The notes under the pieces are model-generated. The model searched no databases. It saw nothing but the letters and a program-made list of their open reading frames with translations, and was not told the origin of the DNA. DNA of 64,000 nt from Geobacillus subterraneus (GTDB lineage: Bacteria; Bacillota; Bacilli; Bacillales; Anoxybacillaceae), in assembly GCF_001618685.1 (NCBI RefSeq), contig NZ_CP014342.1:868001-932000 (forward strand), in the 5' to 3' direction. The position numbers and the translations under genes were made by a program. Below, one piece after another: positions 54,601 through 63,328 of the stretch (position 1 is the stretch's first letter; every line of letters starts with the position of its first letter).

Positions 54601-54637
54601 TTCTCCGTATCCTGAAATGGACAAGGAGGAACACGCT

Positions 54638-54988
54638 GTGAGTCTCGCGATCAACCTGGAAGTGAAGCAAGACGTGCTCATCGTTCGCCTCTCTGGAGAG
54701 CTTGACCACCATACAGCGGAGGAATTGCGCGAGCAAGTGACGGACGTGCTCGAAAACCGGACAGTCCGCCATATTGTGCTTAATTTAGGACAGTTGACAT
54801 TTATGGACAGTTCCGGTCTCGGCGTCATTTTAGGGCGCTATAAGCAAATTAAAAACGTCGGCGGGCAAATGGTCGTTTGCGCTGTGTCGCCGACGGTCAA
54901 GCGCCTGTTTGACATGTCGGGGCTGTTTAAAATCATCCGCTTTGAAGCGGATGAACAATTTGCTTTGCAGGCATTGGGGGTGGCGTAA
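54638..54988 (+). CDS. spoIIAA: Anti-sigma F factor antagonist
   Basis: Releases sigma-F from SpoIIAB when unphosphorylated. The 116-residue STAS-domain protein begins at the GTG at 54638, 8 nt after AAGGAGG. It contains the phosphorylation site [13 protein letters not shown] (Ser58 by B. subtilis numbering). spoIIAB starts on the base after its stop codon. Confidence 0.96.
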   Translation: MSLAINLEVKQDVLIVRLSGELDHHTAEELREQVTDVLENRTVRHIVLNLGQLTFMDSSGLGVILGRYKQIKNVGGQMVVCAVSPTVKRLFDMSGLFKIIRFEADEQFALQALGVA

Positions 54989-55429
54989 ATGCGCAATGAA
55001 ATGCACCTCCAATTTTCCGCCCGCAGTGAAAACGAGTCGTTTGCCCGCGTGACGGTGGCGGCGTTTGTCGCCCAGCTCGACCCGACGATGGATGAGCTGA
55101 CGGAAATCAAAACAGTCGTCTCGGAGGCGGTGACAAACGCCATCATTCACGGCTACAACAATGATCCGAACGGCATCGTCTCCATTTCCGTCATCATCGA
55201 AGACGGTGTCATCCATTTGACGGTGAGAGATGAAGGGGTCGGCATCGCCAACATCGATGAAGCGCGCCAGCCGCTGTTTACGACAAAGCCGGAGCTCGAA
55301 CGGTCAGGCATGGGCTTTACGATTATGGAAAACTTCATGGATGAAGTCGTTGTCGAGTCGGAAGTGAACAAAGGGACGACCGTTTATTTGAAAAAGCATA
55401 TTGCCAAAAGCAAAGCGTTATGTAACTGA
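54989..55429 (+). CDS. spoIIAB: Anti-sigma F factor (serine kinase)
   Basis: Binds and inhibits sigma-F and phosphorylates SpoIIAA. The 146-residue GHKL-fold protein has the N box [17 protein letters not shown]1 RDEGVGIAN and the G2 region [15 protein letters not shown]. It starts with an ATG immediately after spoIIAA and precedes sigF by 13 bp. Confidence 0.97.
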   Translation: MRNEMHLQFSARSENESFARVTVAAFVAQLDPTMDELTEIKTVVSEAVTNAIIHGYNNDPNGIVSISVIIEDGVIHLTVRDEGVGIANIDEARQPLFTTKPELERSGMGFTIMENFMDEVVVESEVNKGTTVYLKKHIAKSKALCN

Positions 55430-55442
55430 GGGAGACATGCCT

Positions 55443-56195
55443 ATGGATGTCGATGTCAAGCAAGATCAGTCGCCAATCAAAGACCAGGAGATGAAGGAGC
55501 TGATCCGCCGCAGCCAGGAAGGCGACCAAGAAGCACGCGATGAAATTATCGAAAAAAATATGCGCCTCGTCTGGTCGGTCGTCCAGCGTTTCTTAAATCG
55601 CGGCTACGAACCGGACGACTTGTTCCAAATCGGCTGCATCGGCCTGTTAAAATCGGTCGACAAGTTTGACTTATCGTATGACGTCAAGTTTTCGACGTAC
55701 GCCGTACCGATGATCATCGGGGAGATCCAGCGATTTCTCCGCGATGACGGTACGGTGAAAGTCAGCCGTTCACTGAAAGAGATGGGCAATAAAATCCGCA
55801 AAGCGAAAGACGAGCTGTCAAAAACGCGCGGGCGGGCGCCGACGGTCACCGAAATTGCCGACTATTTGGGCATTTCACCGGAAGAGGTCGTTCTCGCCCA
55901 AGAGGCAGTCCGCTCGCCGGCGTCGATCCATGAAACGGTGTACGAAAACGACGGCGATCCGATCACGCTGCTCGATCAAATCGCCGATGCCGACGAGGCG
56001 TCATGGTTTGACAAAATCGCCTTAAAAAAAGCGATCGAAGAGCTCGACGAGCGCGAAAGGCTCATCGTCTATTTGCGCTATTACAAAGACCAAACCCAGT
56101 CCGAAGTGGCATCAAGACTCGGCATCTCTCAAGTGCAAGTATCCCGGCTGGAAAAGAAAATATTGCAGCACATAAAGGAAAAAATGGACGGGTAG
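55443..56195 (+). CDS. sigF: RNA polymerase forespore sigma factor F
   Basis: First compartment-specific sigma factor, active in the forespore. From the ATG at 55443 (9 nt after GAGGGAG, N-terminus MDVDVK as in B. subtilis) it has 250 residues: region 2 with NMRLVWSVVQRFLNRGYEPD and SYDVKFSTYAVPMIIGEIQR, region 3, and region 4 with SEVASRLGISQVQVSRLEKK. The TAG stop lies inside the terminator hairpin that has been tandemly duplicated just downstream. Confidence 0.97.
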   Translation: MDVDVKQDQSPIKDQEMKELIRRSQEGDQEARDEIIEKNMRLVWSVVQRFLNRGYEPDDLFQIGCIGLLKSVDKFDLSYDVKFSTYAVPMIIGEIQRFLRDDGTVKVSRSLKEMGNKIRKAKDELSKTRGRAPTVTEIADYLGISPEEVVLAQEAVRSPASIHETVYENDGDPITLLDQIADADEASWFDKIALKKAIEELDERERLIVYLRYYKDQTQSEVASRLGISQVQVSRLEKKILQHIKEKMDG

Positions 56196-56205
56196 TCCAT
56201 TTTTT
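56179..56205 (+). terminator. Terminator at the end of the spoIIA operon
   Basis: AAAAAATGGAC-gggta-GTCCATTTTTT forms an 11-bp stem with the sigF stop codon in its loop, followed by T. It is copy 1 of the tandem repeat. Confidence 0.85.
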
Positions 56206-56293
56206 CCGCATTGGGCGGGAAAAAGGGGACGGGTAGTCCATTTTTTCCGCATTGGGCGGGAAAAAGGGGACGGGTAGTCCATTTTTTCCGCAT
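56186..56293 (+). repeat. 41-bp tandem repeat, 2.6 copies, spanning the sigF terminator
   Basis: Exact 41-bp units begin at 56186, 56227 and 56268, the third stopping at 56293. Each contains GGACGGGTAGTCCATTTTTT and, where complete, CCGCATTGGGCGGG. The first unit includes the last codons, stop and terminator of sigF, so the terminator has been triplicated. Units 2 and 3 keep the short GGAC/GTCC stem and T-run. Absence of differences between copies points to a recent event. Confidence 0.92.
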
Positions 56294-56320
56294 CATGCAA
56301 CAACTGAAAAAATTTCCGTC

Positions 56321-56360
56321 AAAAGAATGGGGATTGTTCGGCCCATTCTTTTCTATTTTT
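56321..56360 (+). terminator. Additional terminator before spoVAA
   Basis: AAAAGAATGGG and CCCATTCTTTT are perfect 11-bp arms with a 10-nt loop, followed by CTATTTTT. Confidence 0.85.
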
Positions 56361-56454
56361 ATGAAATTGATGGTGAATGCCGACAAGCTGCATGATCCTT
56401 TTTTCAGCCAAACAAACTAAAGAAAAACAAAATGGGGATAAAGGTGTGGGACAG

Positions 56455-57078
56455 ATGGCAAACACCGTGTTCATTAAGCCGCGCCATCGCGTGCAAGTAA
56501 AGCCGGAGGCGCTCGTCACGTTGGGGCAGGTGGCGCAAATCGCCGCGATGGATGGCCGGCTCATTCGGCGGCTGAAGGCGATTCCGCTTTATCGCATTCA
56601 ACCGAGCGACAAAAATATCGTCATTATCGATATGATGCACATCGTCCGGGCTGTGCTCGATGTCGACGAGTCGCTCGATGTGCAGATGGTTGGCCCGTCG
56701 CAGACGATCGTCGAAGTTGTGTATGAAAAACGGCGGTTTTCGACGGCTTCTTTTATTCTTGTTTGGCTTCTTTTGTTCGTCGGTTCGGCGATGGCCATCA
56801 TGAACTTTCACGAAGATGTAAGCATGCAGCAAGTGCATCGCCATCTGTATGAAATGATGACCGGCCAATCGGTCGACAAGCCGCTGCTTTTGCAAATTCC
56901 GTATTCGCTCGGGCTTGGCATCGGGATGGTGTTATTTTTCAACCATTGGTTCCGCAAGCGGATTAATGAAGAGCCCAGCCCTCTTGAAGTCGAAATGTTC
57001 AACTACCAGCAGGCCATTGACCAGTACGTGATTTTGCATGAAAACAAAGAAAGCATGAGACATCTTGACGACGCTTGA
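56455..57078 (+). CDS. spoVAA: Stage V sporulation protein AA
   Basis: First gene of the operon for dipicolinic acid uptake into the forespore. The 207-residue product from the ATG at 56455 has an N-terminal soluble domain (about 1-95, VFIKPRHRVQVK at the start) and two transmembrane helices (FILVWLLLFVGSAMAIMNF and YSLGLGIGMVLFFNHW). AAAGGTG lies 10 nt upstream. It overlaps spoVAB by 14 bp. Confidence 0.92.
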   Translation: MANTVFIKPRHRVQVKPEALVTLGQVAQIAAMDGRLIRRLKAIPLYRIQPSDKNIVIIDMMHIVRAVLDVDESLDVQMVGPSQTIVEVVYEKRRFSTASFILVWLLLFVGSAMAIMNFHEDVSMQQVHRHLYEMMTGQSVDKPLLLQIPYSLGLGIGMVLFFNHWFRKRINEEPSPLEVEMFNYQQAIDQYVILHENKESMRHLDDA

Positions 57079-57496
57079 GATTTTGCTGGTAGTGTTCGTC
57101 GGCTTCGCTGGAGGGCTGGCGGTCGGAACCGGATTTGTCGCTTTTTTAGTCGTGCTTGGCGTCATTCCGCGGTTGACGCAGCTGACGAAAACGGTGAAAT
57201 GCATCCACGCGTACGAGTGGAGTGCCGTCGCCGGCGCCATCGTCGGCGGATGGATGAGTTTGCGCCATTCTGTCTGGCACTTGTCGAAATATTGGCTGGC
57301 GCCGATCGGATTGTTGCATGGCATCTTTATTGGGATGCTCGCTGCGGCGCTGACGGAAGTATTGAACGTTTGGCCGATTTTAGCGAAACGCATCGGTGTT
57401 GACGATAAAATTGTCATTTTATTGATGGCGATCGCCTTCGGCAAAGTAGCAGGCTCATTGTTCCATTGGCTTTATTTTGCCGATTACTTTCACTGA
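57065..57496 (+). CDS. spoVAB: Stage V sporulation protein AB
   Basis: Membrane protein of 143 residues with about four helices (LLVVFVGFAGGLAVGTGFVAF, then GLLHGIFIGMLAAALTEVL). The only possible early start is a TTG at 57065 inside spoVAA, consistent with coupled translation. Length and order identify it as SpoVAB. Confidence 0.9.
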   Translation: MTTLEILLVVFVGFAGGLAVGTGFVAFLVVLGVIPRLTQLTKTVKCIHAYEWSAVAGAIVGGWMSLRHSVWHLSKYWLAPIGLLHGIFIGMLAAALTEVLNVWPILAKRIGVDDKIVILLMAIAFGKVAGSLFHWLYFADYFH

Positions 57497-57513
57497 AAAA
57501 GGGGGACGAAAAC

Positions 57514-57942
57514 GTGGGATTAAAAGCCGATTATCTCCGTGAGGTGAAGGCGTTTCAGCCTTCCCCCCCATACGCCGCCAACGCGGCCAAGGCGTTTTTT
57601 GCCGGCGGGGCGCTTTGCGCGCTGGCCCAATGGCTTGCTGAGTGGCATGGCCGCCTGTTTGCCGCTTCGCCGTTTGCCGCTCAATTATGGGCGGTGACGG
57701 TGATGGCCGGATTGGCGATCGCGCTGACAGCCGTCGGTAGATATGACGATTTCAGCCAGTTCGCTGGTGCGGGGGCGACGATGCTCATGACGGGGCTGGC
57801 CAACGCCCTGGCCAGCGCGGCGATCGAGCACCGGAGCGAAGGATGGACGGCGGGAGTGGCCGGGCAGATGTTGAAAGCCGGGGGGGCAACCATCATTTAC
57901 GGCGTGATCGTTGCTTACGTGCTCGGCCTCTTTTGGCCATAA
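57514..57942 (+). CDS. spoVAC: Stage V sporulation protein AC
   Basis: Mechanosensitive-type membrane protein of the SpoVA channel in the spore inner membrane. GTG start at 57514 after GGGGGACG; 142 residues with about four helices and the conserved NAAKAFFAGGALCALAQWL. It is similar in its hydrophobic region to SpoVAEb, encoded two genes further on ([13 protein letters not shown]), showing shared ancestry. Confidence 0.92.
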   Translation: MGLKADYLREVKAFQPSPPYAANAAKAFFAGGALCALAQWLAEWHGRLFAASPFAAQLWAVTVMAGLAIALTAVGRYDDFSQFAGAGATMLMTGLANALASAAIEHRSEGWTAGVAGQMLKAGGATIIYGVIVAYVLGLFWP

Positions 57943-57959
57943 CGAAAAGAGGGAAGGAC

Positions 57960-58988
57960 ATGAAGCGTGTCGGGAAGCAGACGTGGGTGTTTGATGAGGA
58001 GATTTACATCAGGGCCGCTGCCACCGCTGTCGGTCCGCTCGAGGCCGATGGGCCGCTTGGCCGCTATTTTGACATTTCCTATCGCGACTTATATTGCGGC
58101 GAAGAGACGTGGGAGCTGGCCGAGCGGCGGTTGATGAGCGAGGCGGTTGCCCGCTGTCTGCAAAAGGCCGGCATCTCTGCCCGCGATGTGGATTTGTTTT
58201 TAGCCGGCGATTTATTGAACCAAAATGCGACGTCCAACTATGTCGCGCGCGGGCTGCCGATTCCGTTTTTATGCCTGTTCGGCGCCTGCTCGACGTCGAT
58301 GCAGACGCTGGCGGCAGCGGCCGCTTTGGTCGGCGGCGGGCTCGCCGATACGGCGCTTGTGGCGACGAGCAGCCATAACGCGACCGCAGAGCGGCAATTT
58401 CGTTATCCGACCGAACTTGGGGTGCAAAAGCCGAAAACGGCAACCTTTACCGTCACGGGAGCCGGCGCTGCGCTCGTCGGCCGCACCCCGGGGCGATGGC
58501 GCATCCGGGCGGCGACGATCGGCAAAGTGATCGACGCCGGGGTGACGAATCCGCTCGATATGGGGGCGGCGATGGCTCCGGCAGCGGCGGATACGATCGA
58601 GCGGCATTTCCGCGATTTAGGTGCATCGCCGCGCGATTATGACTTGATTGTCACCGGCGACCTATCACGCGTCGGCAGTGTGATCGTCCGCGAGCTGCTG
58701 GCTGAATCCGGCTATGATATAAGCGACGTCTATAACGACTGCGGATTGATGATTTACCGCCCGGATCAAAAGGTGTTTGCCGGCGGCAGCGGCTGCGCCT
58801 GTTCGGCGGTCGTTACGTACGGCTATTTGCTCAACGAGCTTGACCGCGGCACGTTTCGCCGGCTGTTTGTCGTCGCCACCGGGGCGCTTCTTAGCCAAAC
58901 GATGGTCCAGCAAAAACAATCGATTCCGGCCGTCGCCCACGGCGTCGTCATTGAAGCGGCCAAACGTGAGCCGGGTTCGCTGCCATAA
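57960..58988 (+). CDS. spoVAD: Stage V sporulation protein AD
   Basis: Soluble thiolase-fold protein that binds dipicolinic acid during its uptake. From the ATG at 57960 (after GGGAAGGAC) it has 342 residues, with LFGACSTSMQTLAAAAALVGGGL and GGSGCACSAVVTYGYLL near the expected sites. Longer frames start inside spoVAC. Confidence 0.94.
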   Translation: MKRVGKQTWVFDEEIYIRAAATAVGPLEADGPLGRYFDISYRDLYCGEETWELAERRLMSEAVARCLQKAGISARDVDLFLAGDLLNQNATSNYVARGLPIPFLCLFGACSTSMQTLAAAAALVGGGLADTALVATSSHNATAERQFRYPTELGVQKPKTATFTVTGAGAALVGRTPGRWRIRAATIGKVIDAGVTNPLDMGAAMAPAAADTIERHFRDLGASPRDYDLIVTGDLSRVGSVIVRELLAESGYDISDVYNDCGLMIYRPDQKVFAGGSGCACSAVVTYGYLLNELDRGTFRRLFVVATGALLSQTMVQQKQSIPAVAHGVVIEAAKREPGSLP

Positions 58989-59021
58989 AAAGGCTTTCGT
59001 GCCTGAGCAAGGGGGAATGCA

Positions 59022-59375
59022 ATGATGGAATACGTCCGTGCCTTTTTGGCCGGCGGGCTGCTATGCGCCCTCGCCCAGCTTGCCATCGACCGCGGCAAAT
59101 GGACGCCGGCCGGCGTCGCCAGCGCGCTTGTCATCTTGGGCGTCCTCCTTGGGTTTAGCGGCGTATACGACCGGTTTGCCGCTTGGGCTGGCGCAGGGGC
59201 GACGATGCCGCTGAGCGGATTTGGCTATTTTTTGGCGAAAGGCGTGATTGTCGAACCGCGGCCGGACGGCCTAGTCGAGACCGGAGCGGCAGTGTTTCGC
59301 TTTGCCGGTGCTCTATTCGCCTTTATCGTGGCTGGCTCGTTTTTCGCTGCGCTCATTTGCAAACCGAAAGGGTAG
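59022..59375 (+). CDS. spoVAEB: Stage V sporulation protein AEb
   Basis: A 117-residue membrane protein with three to four helices ([56 protein letters not shown]). It matches SpoVAEb by size, order and similarity to SpoVAC. GGGGGAATGC precedes the ATG; a second ATG is one codon downstream. Confidence 0.88.
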   Translation: MMEYVRAFLAGGLLCALAQLAIDRGKWTPAGVASALVILGVLLGFSGVYDRFAAWAGAGATMPLSGFGYFLAKGVIVEPRPDGLVETGAAVFRFAGALFAFIVAGSFFAALICKPKG

Positions 59376-59380
59376 AGATC

Positions 59381-59992
59381 ATGAAAAAACGACGGGTGAT
59401 TCTAGTGACCGATGGGGACGAATTCGCGTGCCGGGCGATCGAGCGGGTGGCCGCCGATCTTGGCGGCCGCTGCATCTCCCGTTCGCAAGGCAATCCGACG
59501 AAACTAAGCGGCGAACAGCTTGTGGAGCTTATTTTGCAAACGCCGCATGACCCGGTGTTTGTCATGTTTGACGATTGCGGCGCCATCGGGGAGGGATCGG
59601 GCGAAGAGGCGCTCCGTTACGTAGCAACGCATGAGCAAATTGAAGTGCTCGGAGCGCTGGCGGTTGCTTCCAATACGCACCAGCACGAATGGACAAAAGT
59701 GCACGTCAGCATCGACCGTGACGGCTTGATTACAGAATACGGAGTCGATAAAGAAGGCGTCCGCGATCTCGACGTCGGACGGATTAACGGCGACACCGTC
59801 TACTGTCTTGACCGGCTCAACATACCCCTTGTCGTCGGCATCGGCGACATCGGCAAAATGGGATACCGCGACCATGCGAAAAACGGGGCGCCCATTACGC
59901 GCAAGGCGGTCGAGTTGATTCTTGAAAGGAGTGATGGCCATGCCGGAAAAAGGGAAAAAGGAAACAGTGCCGATCGCGGAGAAACTCGTTGA
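59381..59992 (+). CDS. spoVAEA: Stage V sporulation protein AEa
   Basis: Soluble 203-residue protein beginning [20 protein letters not shown] and containing [19 protein letters not shown] and [19 protein letters not shown]. It is the SpoVAEa family, sometimes listed simply as SpoVAE. It starts 5 bp after spoVAEB and overlaps spoVAF by 53 bp, an unusually long overlap. Confidence 0.9.
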   Translation: MKKRRVILVTDGDEFACRAIERVAADLGGRCISRSQGNPTKLSGEQLVELILQTPHDPVFVMFDDCGAIGEGSGEEALRYVATHEQIEVLGALAVASNTHQHEWTKVHVSIDRDGLITEYGVDKEGVRDLDVGRINGDTVYCLDRLNIPLVVGIGDIGKMGYRDHAKNGAPITRKAVELILERSDGHAGKREKGNSADRGETR

Positions 59993-61418
59993 CAACGCCA
60001 AGTTTTTACAAAAACGAATCGGCGTCGGCACAAGCTTTGATTTAGGTGTGCGGAAAGTTCACGTGCTAAACCGGGAAGTACATATTTATTACTGCAACGG
60101 TTTATGCGACACCCAATATATTATCGAATTGTTAAAACAAATCGTGCGCGTCAATGACGATGAGCGCCAAGTCGCCCAAGCGCGGCAAATTATTGAGAAC
60201 CGGCTCGTCCACCAGCAAGTGAGTCCGGTGACAAGCCTTGACGAGGCAGTCGATAAGCTGCTGTCCGGGTTGATCATCGTCTTGATCGAAGGCGAATCAA
60301 CCGGGTTTGCCGTCGACGTCCGCAGCTACCCGGGCCGGCAGCCGCAAGAACCGGATACGGAAAAAGTCGTGCGCGGCGCCCGCGACGGGTATGTTGAAAA
60401 CATTATCGTCAATACGGCGTTGACCCGGCGCCGCATCCGTGATGAACGGCTGCGTCTTGAAATTTTGCAAGTCGGGGAACGATCGAAAACCGATATATGC
60501 ATCGCCTATATTAAAGATGTCGCCGACCCGGGGCTTGTCGAGCTTGTCAAAAAGGAGTTGAAACAAATTAATGTTGACGGGCTGACGATGGGTGACAAAA
60601 CAGTGGAGGAGTTTTTAGTCAAGCAAGGGTATAACCCGTACCCGCTCGTCCGCTACACGGAGCGGCCGGACGTTGCGGCGACGCATTTGCTTGAAGGGCA
60701 TGTGCTCATTATGGTCGACACGTCGCCAAGCGTCATTATTACGCCAACGACGTTCTTCCACCATGTCCAGCACGCAGAAGAGTACCGGCAGTCGCCGGGG
60801 GTCGGAACGTTCGTCCGCTGGGTGCGGTTTTTAGGCATTTTGTCGTCGCTGTTTTTGCTGCCGCTTTGGGTGCTGTTTGTGCTCGAGCCGTCGCTCTTGC
60901 CGGAATCGTGGGCGTTTATCGGGCCGAACAAACAGACGAACATTCCGATTGTCATGCAAATTTTGCTCGCCGACTTCGGGATTGAGTTTCTGCGGATGGC
61001 AGCGATTCATACGCCGACGCCGCTGTCGACGGCCATGGGCTTAATCGCTGCTGTTTTGATCGGGCAAATCGCCATCGATGTCGGGTTGTTTGTACCGGAA
61101 GTCATTTTGTACGTCGCGGTGGCGGCGATTGGCTCATTTGCGACACCGAGCTATGAGCTCAGTATAGCCAATAAGATTTCCCGCTTGGCGCTTGTCATAT
61201 TGGTCGCCTTATTTAAAGTGCCAGGGCTCGTGATCGGCACGACCGTTTATTTGCTTTGGTTAGCGAGCATCCGCTCGCTGAACACGCCGTACTTATGGCC
61301 ATTTATTCCCTTTGATCCGGCGGCATTTATGCAAATTGTCGTCCGCCGTTCGGCCGCTGGAGCGAAAGTGCGCCCGAGCATCGTCCATCCGCAAGACCGG
61401 CAAAAGCAGCCATCGTGA
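59940..61418 (+). CDS. spoVAF: Stage V sporulation protein AF (GerA-family)
   Basis: Membrane protein of 492 residues related to the A subunits of spore germinant receptors. A soluble N-terminal half (about 1-280, with [21 protein letters not shown]) is followed by about five hydrophobic helices ([20 protein letters not shown] and others). The ATG at 59940 is 9 nt from AAAGGAG, better than the two in-frame starts upstream. Last gene of the spoVA operon. Confidence 0.92.
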   Translation: MPEKGKKETVPIAEKLVDNAKFLQKRIGVGTSFDLGVRKVHVLNREVHIYYCNGLCDTQYIIELLKQIVRVNDDERQVAQARQIIENRLVHQQVSPVTSLDEAVDKLLSGLIIVLIEGESTGFAVDVRSYPGRQPQEPDTEKVVRGARDGYVENIIVNTALTRRRIRDERLRLEILQVGERSKTDICIAYIKDVADPGLVELVKKELKQINVDGLTMGDKTVEEFLVKQGYNPYPLVRYTERPDVAATHLLEGHVLIMVDTSPSVIITPTTFFHHVQHAEEYRQSPGVGTFVRWVRFLGILSSLFLLPLWVLFVLEPSLLPESWAFIGPNKQTNIPIVMQILLADFGIEFLRMAAIHTPTPLSTAMGLIAAVLIGQIAIDVGLFVPEVILYVAVAAIGSFATPSYELSIANKISRLALVILVALFKVPGLVIGTTVYLLWLASIRSLNTPYLWPFIPFDPAAFMQIVVRRSAAGAKVRPSIVHPQDRQKQPS

Positions 61419-61489
61419 CGCGAATCGCTCCCGTTTTCCTTTTCAACGTTTAACGTCATTCTCGAAAGAAGTCTCCCTCCTCAAGGAAT

Positions 61490-61694
61490 GTGCAGGGCGG
61501 ACGCCCAATGAGCAGGAAGGAAAGAAATGTCGGTGGGCCATCGCCAACAAATTGGATCGTTGATGGTTCGAACGGACACCTTCGGAACGAAGGGAAGCGT
61601 AAATAGTTCTTGTGAGTGGCTTACCGTTCAACGAACACGCACAAGTTACTTGAAGCCCCCACCCCTAAGCGAAGCGCAGGCGGTGGGCAGCTCA
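61490..61694 (+). mobile_element. Probable IS200/IS605-type right-end remnant (TnpB / omega RNA region)
   Basis: The stretch contains a CGGACACCTTCGGAACGAAG motif, then GTTCTTGTGAGTGGCTTACC, and finally a terminal hairpin GCCCCCACC...GGTGGGC with inner CCTAAGCGAAGCGCAGG (61655-61688). This order resembles the 3' end of TnpB-encoding IS605 elements, where the right end and the omega RNA scaffold overlap the tnpB terminus. No transposase frame survives. Recognition is from memory and needs a search. Confidence 0.45.
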
Positions 61695-61739
61695 TGCGGC
61701 CGTTTCCGTTGGCATATGTTGACGGCCGCTTTTCTCGTG

Positions 61740-61913
61740 ATGGCGCTATTGCAACTTGTATATAATTATGATAAGTTATATTTGATGTTCCGCACCTTAG
61801 AAAGTGCGGGATGGGCGGGCCGCCCGCTCCGTTCGGACGCGCCCGGGTGCATGGCTGTATAGAGCGGCCCGTTGCGTGGCAGAACCGATCGCTCTGCGGC
61901 TTTGTTCTTTCAA
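61740..61913 (+). other. Structured AT/GC-contrasting leader region upstream of lysA
   Basis: TTGCAA and TGTATATAAT lie in an AT-rich patch (61750-61785), a plausible promoter. Downstream are two hairpins, CCGCAC/GTGCGG (61790-61809) and GGGCGGGC/GCCCGCTC-like pairing (about 61813-61830). I see no match to the lysine riboswitch core. The rest of the 563-bp gap before lysA holds the IS-like remnant and a terminator. Confidence 0.35.
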
Positions 61914-61950
61914 GGCAGTTGCCGATCGCGAACTGTCTTTTTGCTTTTTT
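61914..61950 (+). terminator. Terminator just upstream of lysA
   Basis: GGCAGTT and AACTGTC form a 7-bp stem (one G-T pair) with a 10-nt loop, followed by TTTTTGCTTTTTT. It ends only about 30 bp before lysA, so it is either the end of the spoVA transcript or part of an attenuator. Confidence 0.7.
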
Positions 61951-61981
61951 GCGCCATTTTGATGAGGAATGAGGGATTTTC

Positions 61982-63301
61982 ATGTTTTTTCATGGGACGA
62001 GCCGCGTCAATGAAAAAGGGCATTTGGAAATCGGCGGCGTCGACACGGTCGAGTTGGCCGAGATGTACGGCACGCCGCTTTATATTTATGACGTTGCGTT
62101 GATCCGCGCGCGGGCGCGCGCGTTTAAAGAAGCGTTCCGCCGCCATGGCGTGCGGGCGCAAGTGGCTTACGCGAGCAAGGCGTTTTCTTCGATTGCCATA
62201 GTGCAGCTCGCCGCTGAGGAAGGGCTGTCGCTTGACGTCGTGTCGGGCGGGGAGCTGTATACGGCGATCGCTGCCGGATTTCCGTCGGAGCGCATCCATT
62301 TCCATGGCAACAATAAAAGCCGGGACGAGCTGGAGATGGCGCTCAAACATGGCGTCGGCTGCATCGTCGCTGACAACTTTTACGAGCTCGAGCTCATTGA
62401 ACAACTGGCCGTTCCTTCCGGCCGGGCGGTCCCGGTGTTGCTCCGCGTCACGCCGGGCGTCGAGGCGCATACGCACGATTATATTTTAACGGGTCAGGAA
62501 GACTCAAAGTTTGGCTTTGACTTAAACAACGGCCAGGCGGATGAGGCGTTCCGCCGTGTGATGGGATCGCCGGCGTTTCAGCTGCTTGGCGTTCACTGCC
62601 ATATCGGTTCGCAAATTTTTGAAACGGCCGGTTTTGTGCTTGCTGCACAAAAAGTGTTCACAAAGATGGCGGAATGGAACAAGGAGCACGGGTTTGTCCC
62701 TTCGGTCATCAACCTTGGCGGCGGCTTTGGCATCCGCTATACGGAGGAGGACGATCCTATTCCGGTGTCAGCGTACGTCGATTGCATCGTCGAGGAAGTG
62801 AAAAAGCAGGCTGAAGCGCATCGGCTTCCGCTGCCGGAAATTTGGATCGAGCCGGGCCGTTCGCTCGTCGGCGATGCGGGGACGACGATTTATACGATCG
62901 GCTCTCGCAAAGACGTGCCGAATGTCCGCACATATATCGCGGTCGACGGTGGAATGAGCGACAACATTCGTCCAGCGCTGTACGGGGCGAAATACGAAGC
63001 GGTGATCGCCAACCGGGTGCTAGGCGAGCGAACAGAAACCGTGTCAATCGCCGGGAAGTGCTGCGAGTCGGGCGATATGCTCATTTGGGATCTCGCGCTG
63101 CCCGAGGCGAAGCCAGGCGATTATTTGGCCGTCTTTTGCACCGGCGCCTACGGCTATTCGATGGCGAACAACTACAACCGTCTGCCGCGCCCGGCAGTTG
63201 TCTTTGTCGAAAATGGCGACGCCCAGCTCGTTGTCAAACGGGAAACATATGAAGATTTAATCCAGCACGATTTGCCGTTCAAGGCGAAGGTGAGAAAATA
63301 A
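61982..63301 (+). CDS. lysA: Diaminopimelate decarboxylase
   Basis: PLP enzyme making lysine from meso-diaminopimelate. The 439-residue protein has the PLP lysine in VAYASKAFSSIAI, the glycine loop INLGGGFGIRYTEEDDP, EPGRSLVGDAGTTIYTIG and the active-site Cys in CCESGDML. The ribosome site is modest (GAGGGA). Same place as in B. subtilis, after the spoVA operon. Confidence 0.96.
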   Translation: MFFHGTSRVNEKGHLEIGGVDTVELAEMYGTPLYIYDVALIRARARAFKEAFRRHGVRAQVAYASKAFSSIAIVQLAAEEGLSLDVVSGGELYTAIAAGFPSERIHFHGNNKSRDELEMALKHGVGCIVADNFYELELIEQLAVPSGRAVPVLLRVTPGVEAHTHDYILTGQEDSKFGFDLNNGQADEAFRRVMGSPAFQLLGVHCHIGSQIFETAGFVLAAQKVFTKMAEWNKEHGFVPSVINLGGGFGIRYTEEDDPIPVSAYVDCIVEEVKKQAEAHRLPLPEIWIEPGRSLVGDAGTTIYTIGSRKDVPNVRTYIAVDGGMSDNIRPALYGAKYEAVIANRVLGERTETVSIAGKCCESGDMLIWDLALPEAKPGDYLAVFCTGAYGYSMANNYNRLPRPAVVFVENGDAQLVVKRETYEDLIQHDLPFKAKVRK

Positions 63302-63328
63302 AAAAGCCCGCGTGAAGCGGGCTTTTTT
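63298..63328. terminator. Bidirectional terminator between lysA and ypuA
   Basis: AAAAAGCCCGC-gtgaa-GCGGGCTTTTTT, with an A-run on one side and a T-run on the other, serves both convergent genes. Confidence 0.92.

Noticed and set aside
56186-56293. 41-bp repeats as a CRISPR array
   Set aside because: The units are contiguous, with no spacers, and they contain the sigF terminator.
56361-56454. Sigma-G promoter for the spoVA operon
   Set aside because: Expected from B. subtilis, but no pair of elements with correct spacing (about 17-18 bp) could be identified; the best CATGATC-type -10 has no matching -35.
61527-61862. 111-residue frame between spoVAF and lysA
   Set aside because: It has no ribosome site, low protein-like character and crosses the IS-like hairpin.
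61740-61981. Lysine riboswitch upstream of lysA
   Set aside because: The conserved L-box core motifs are not visible in the leader.
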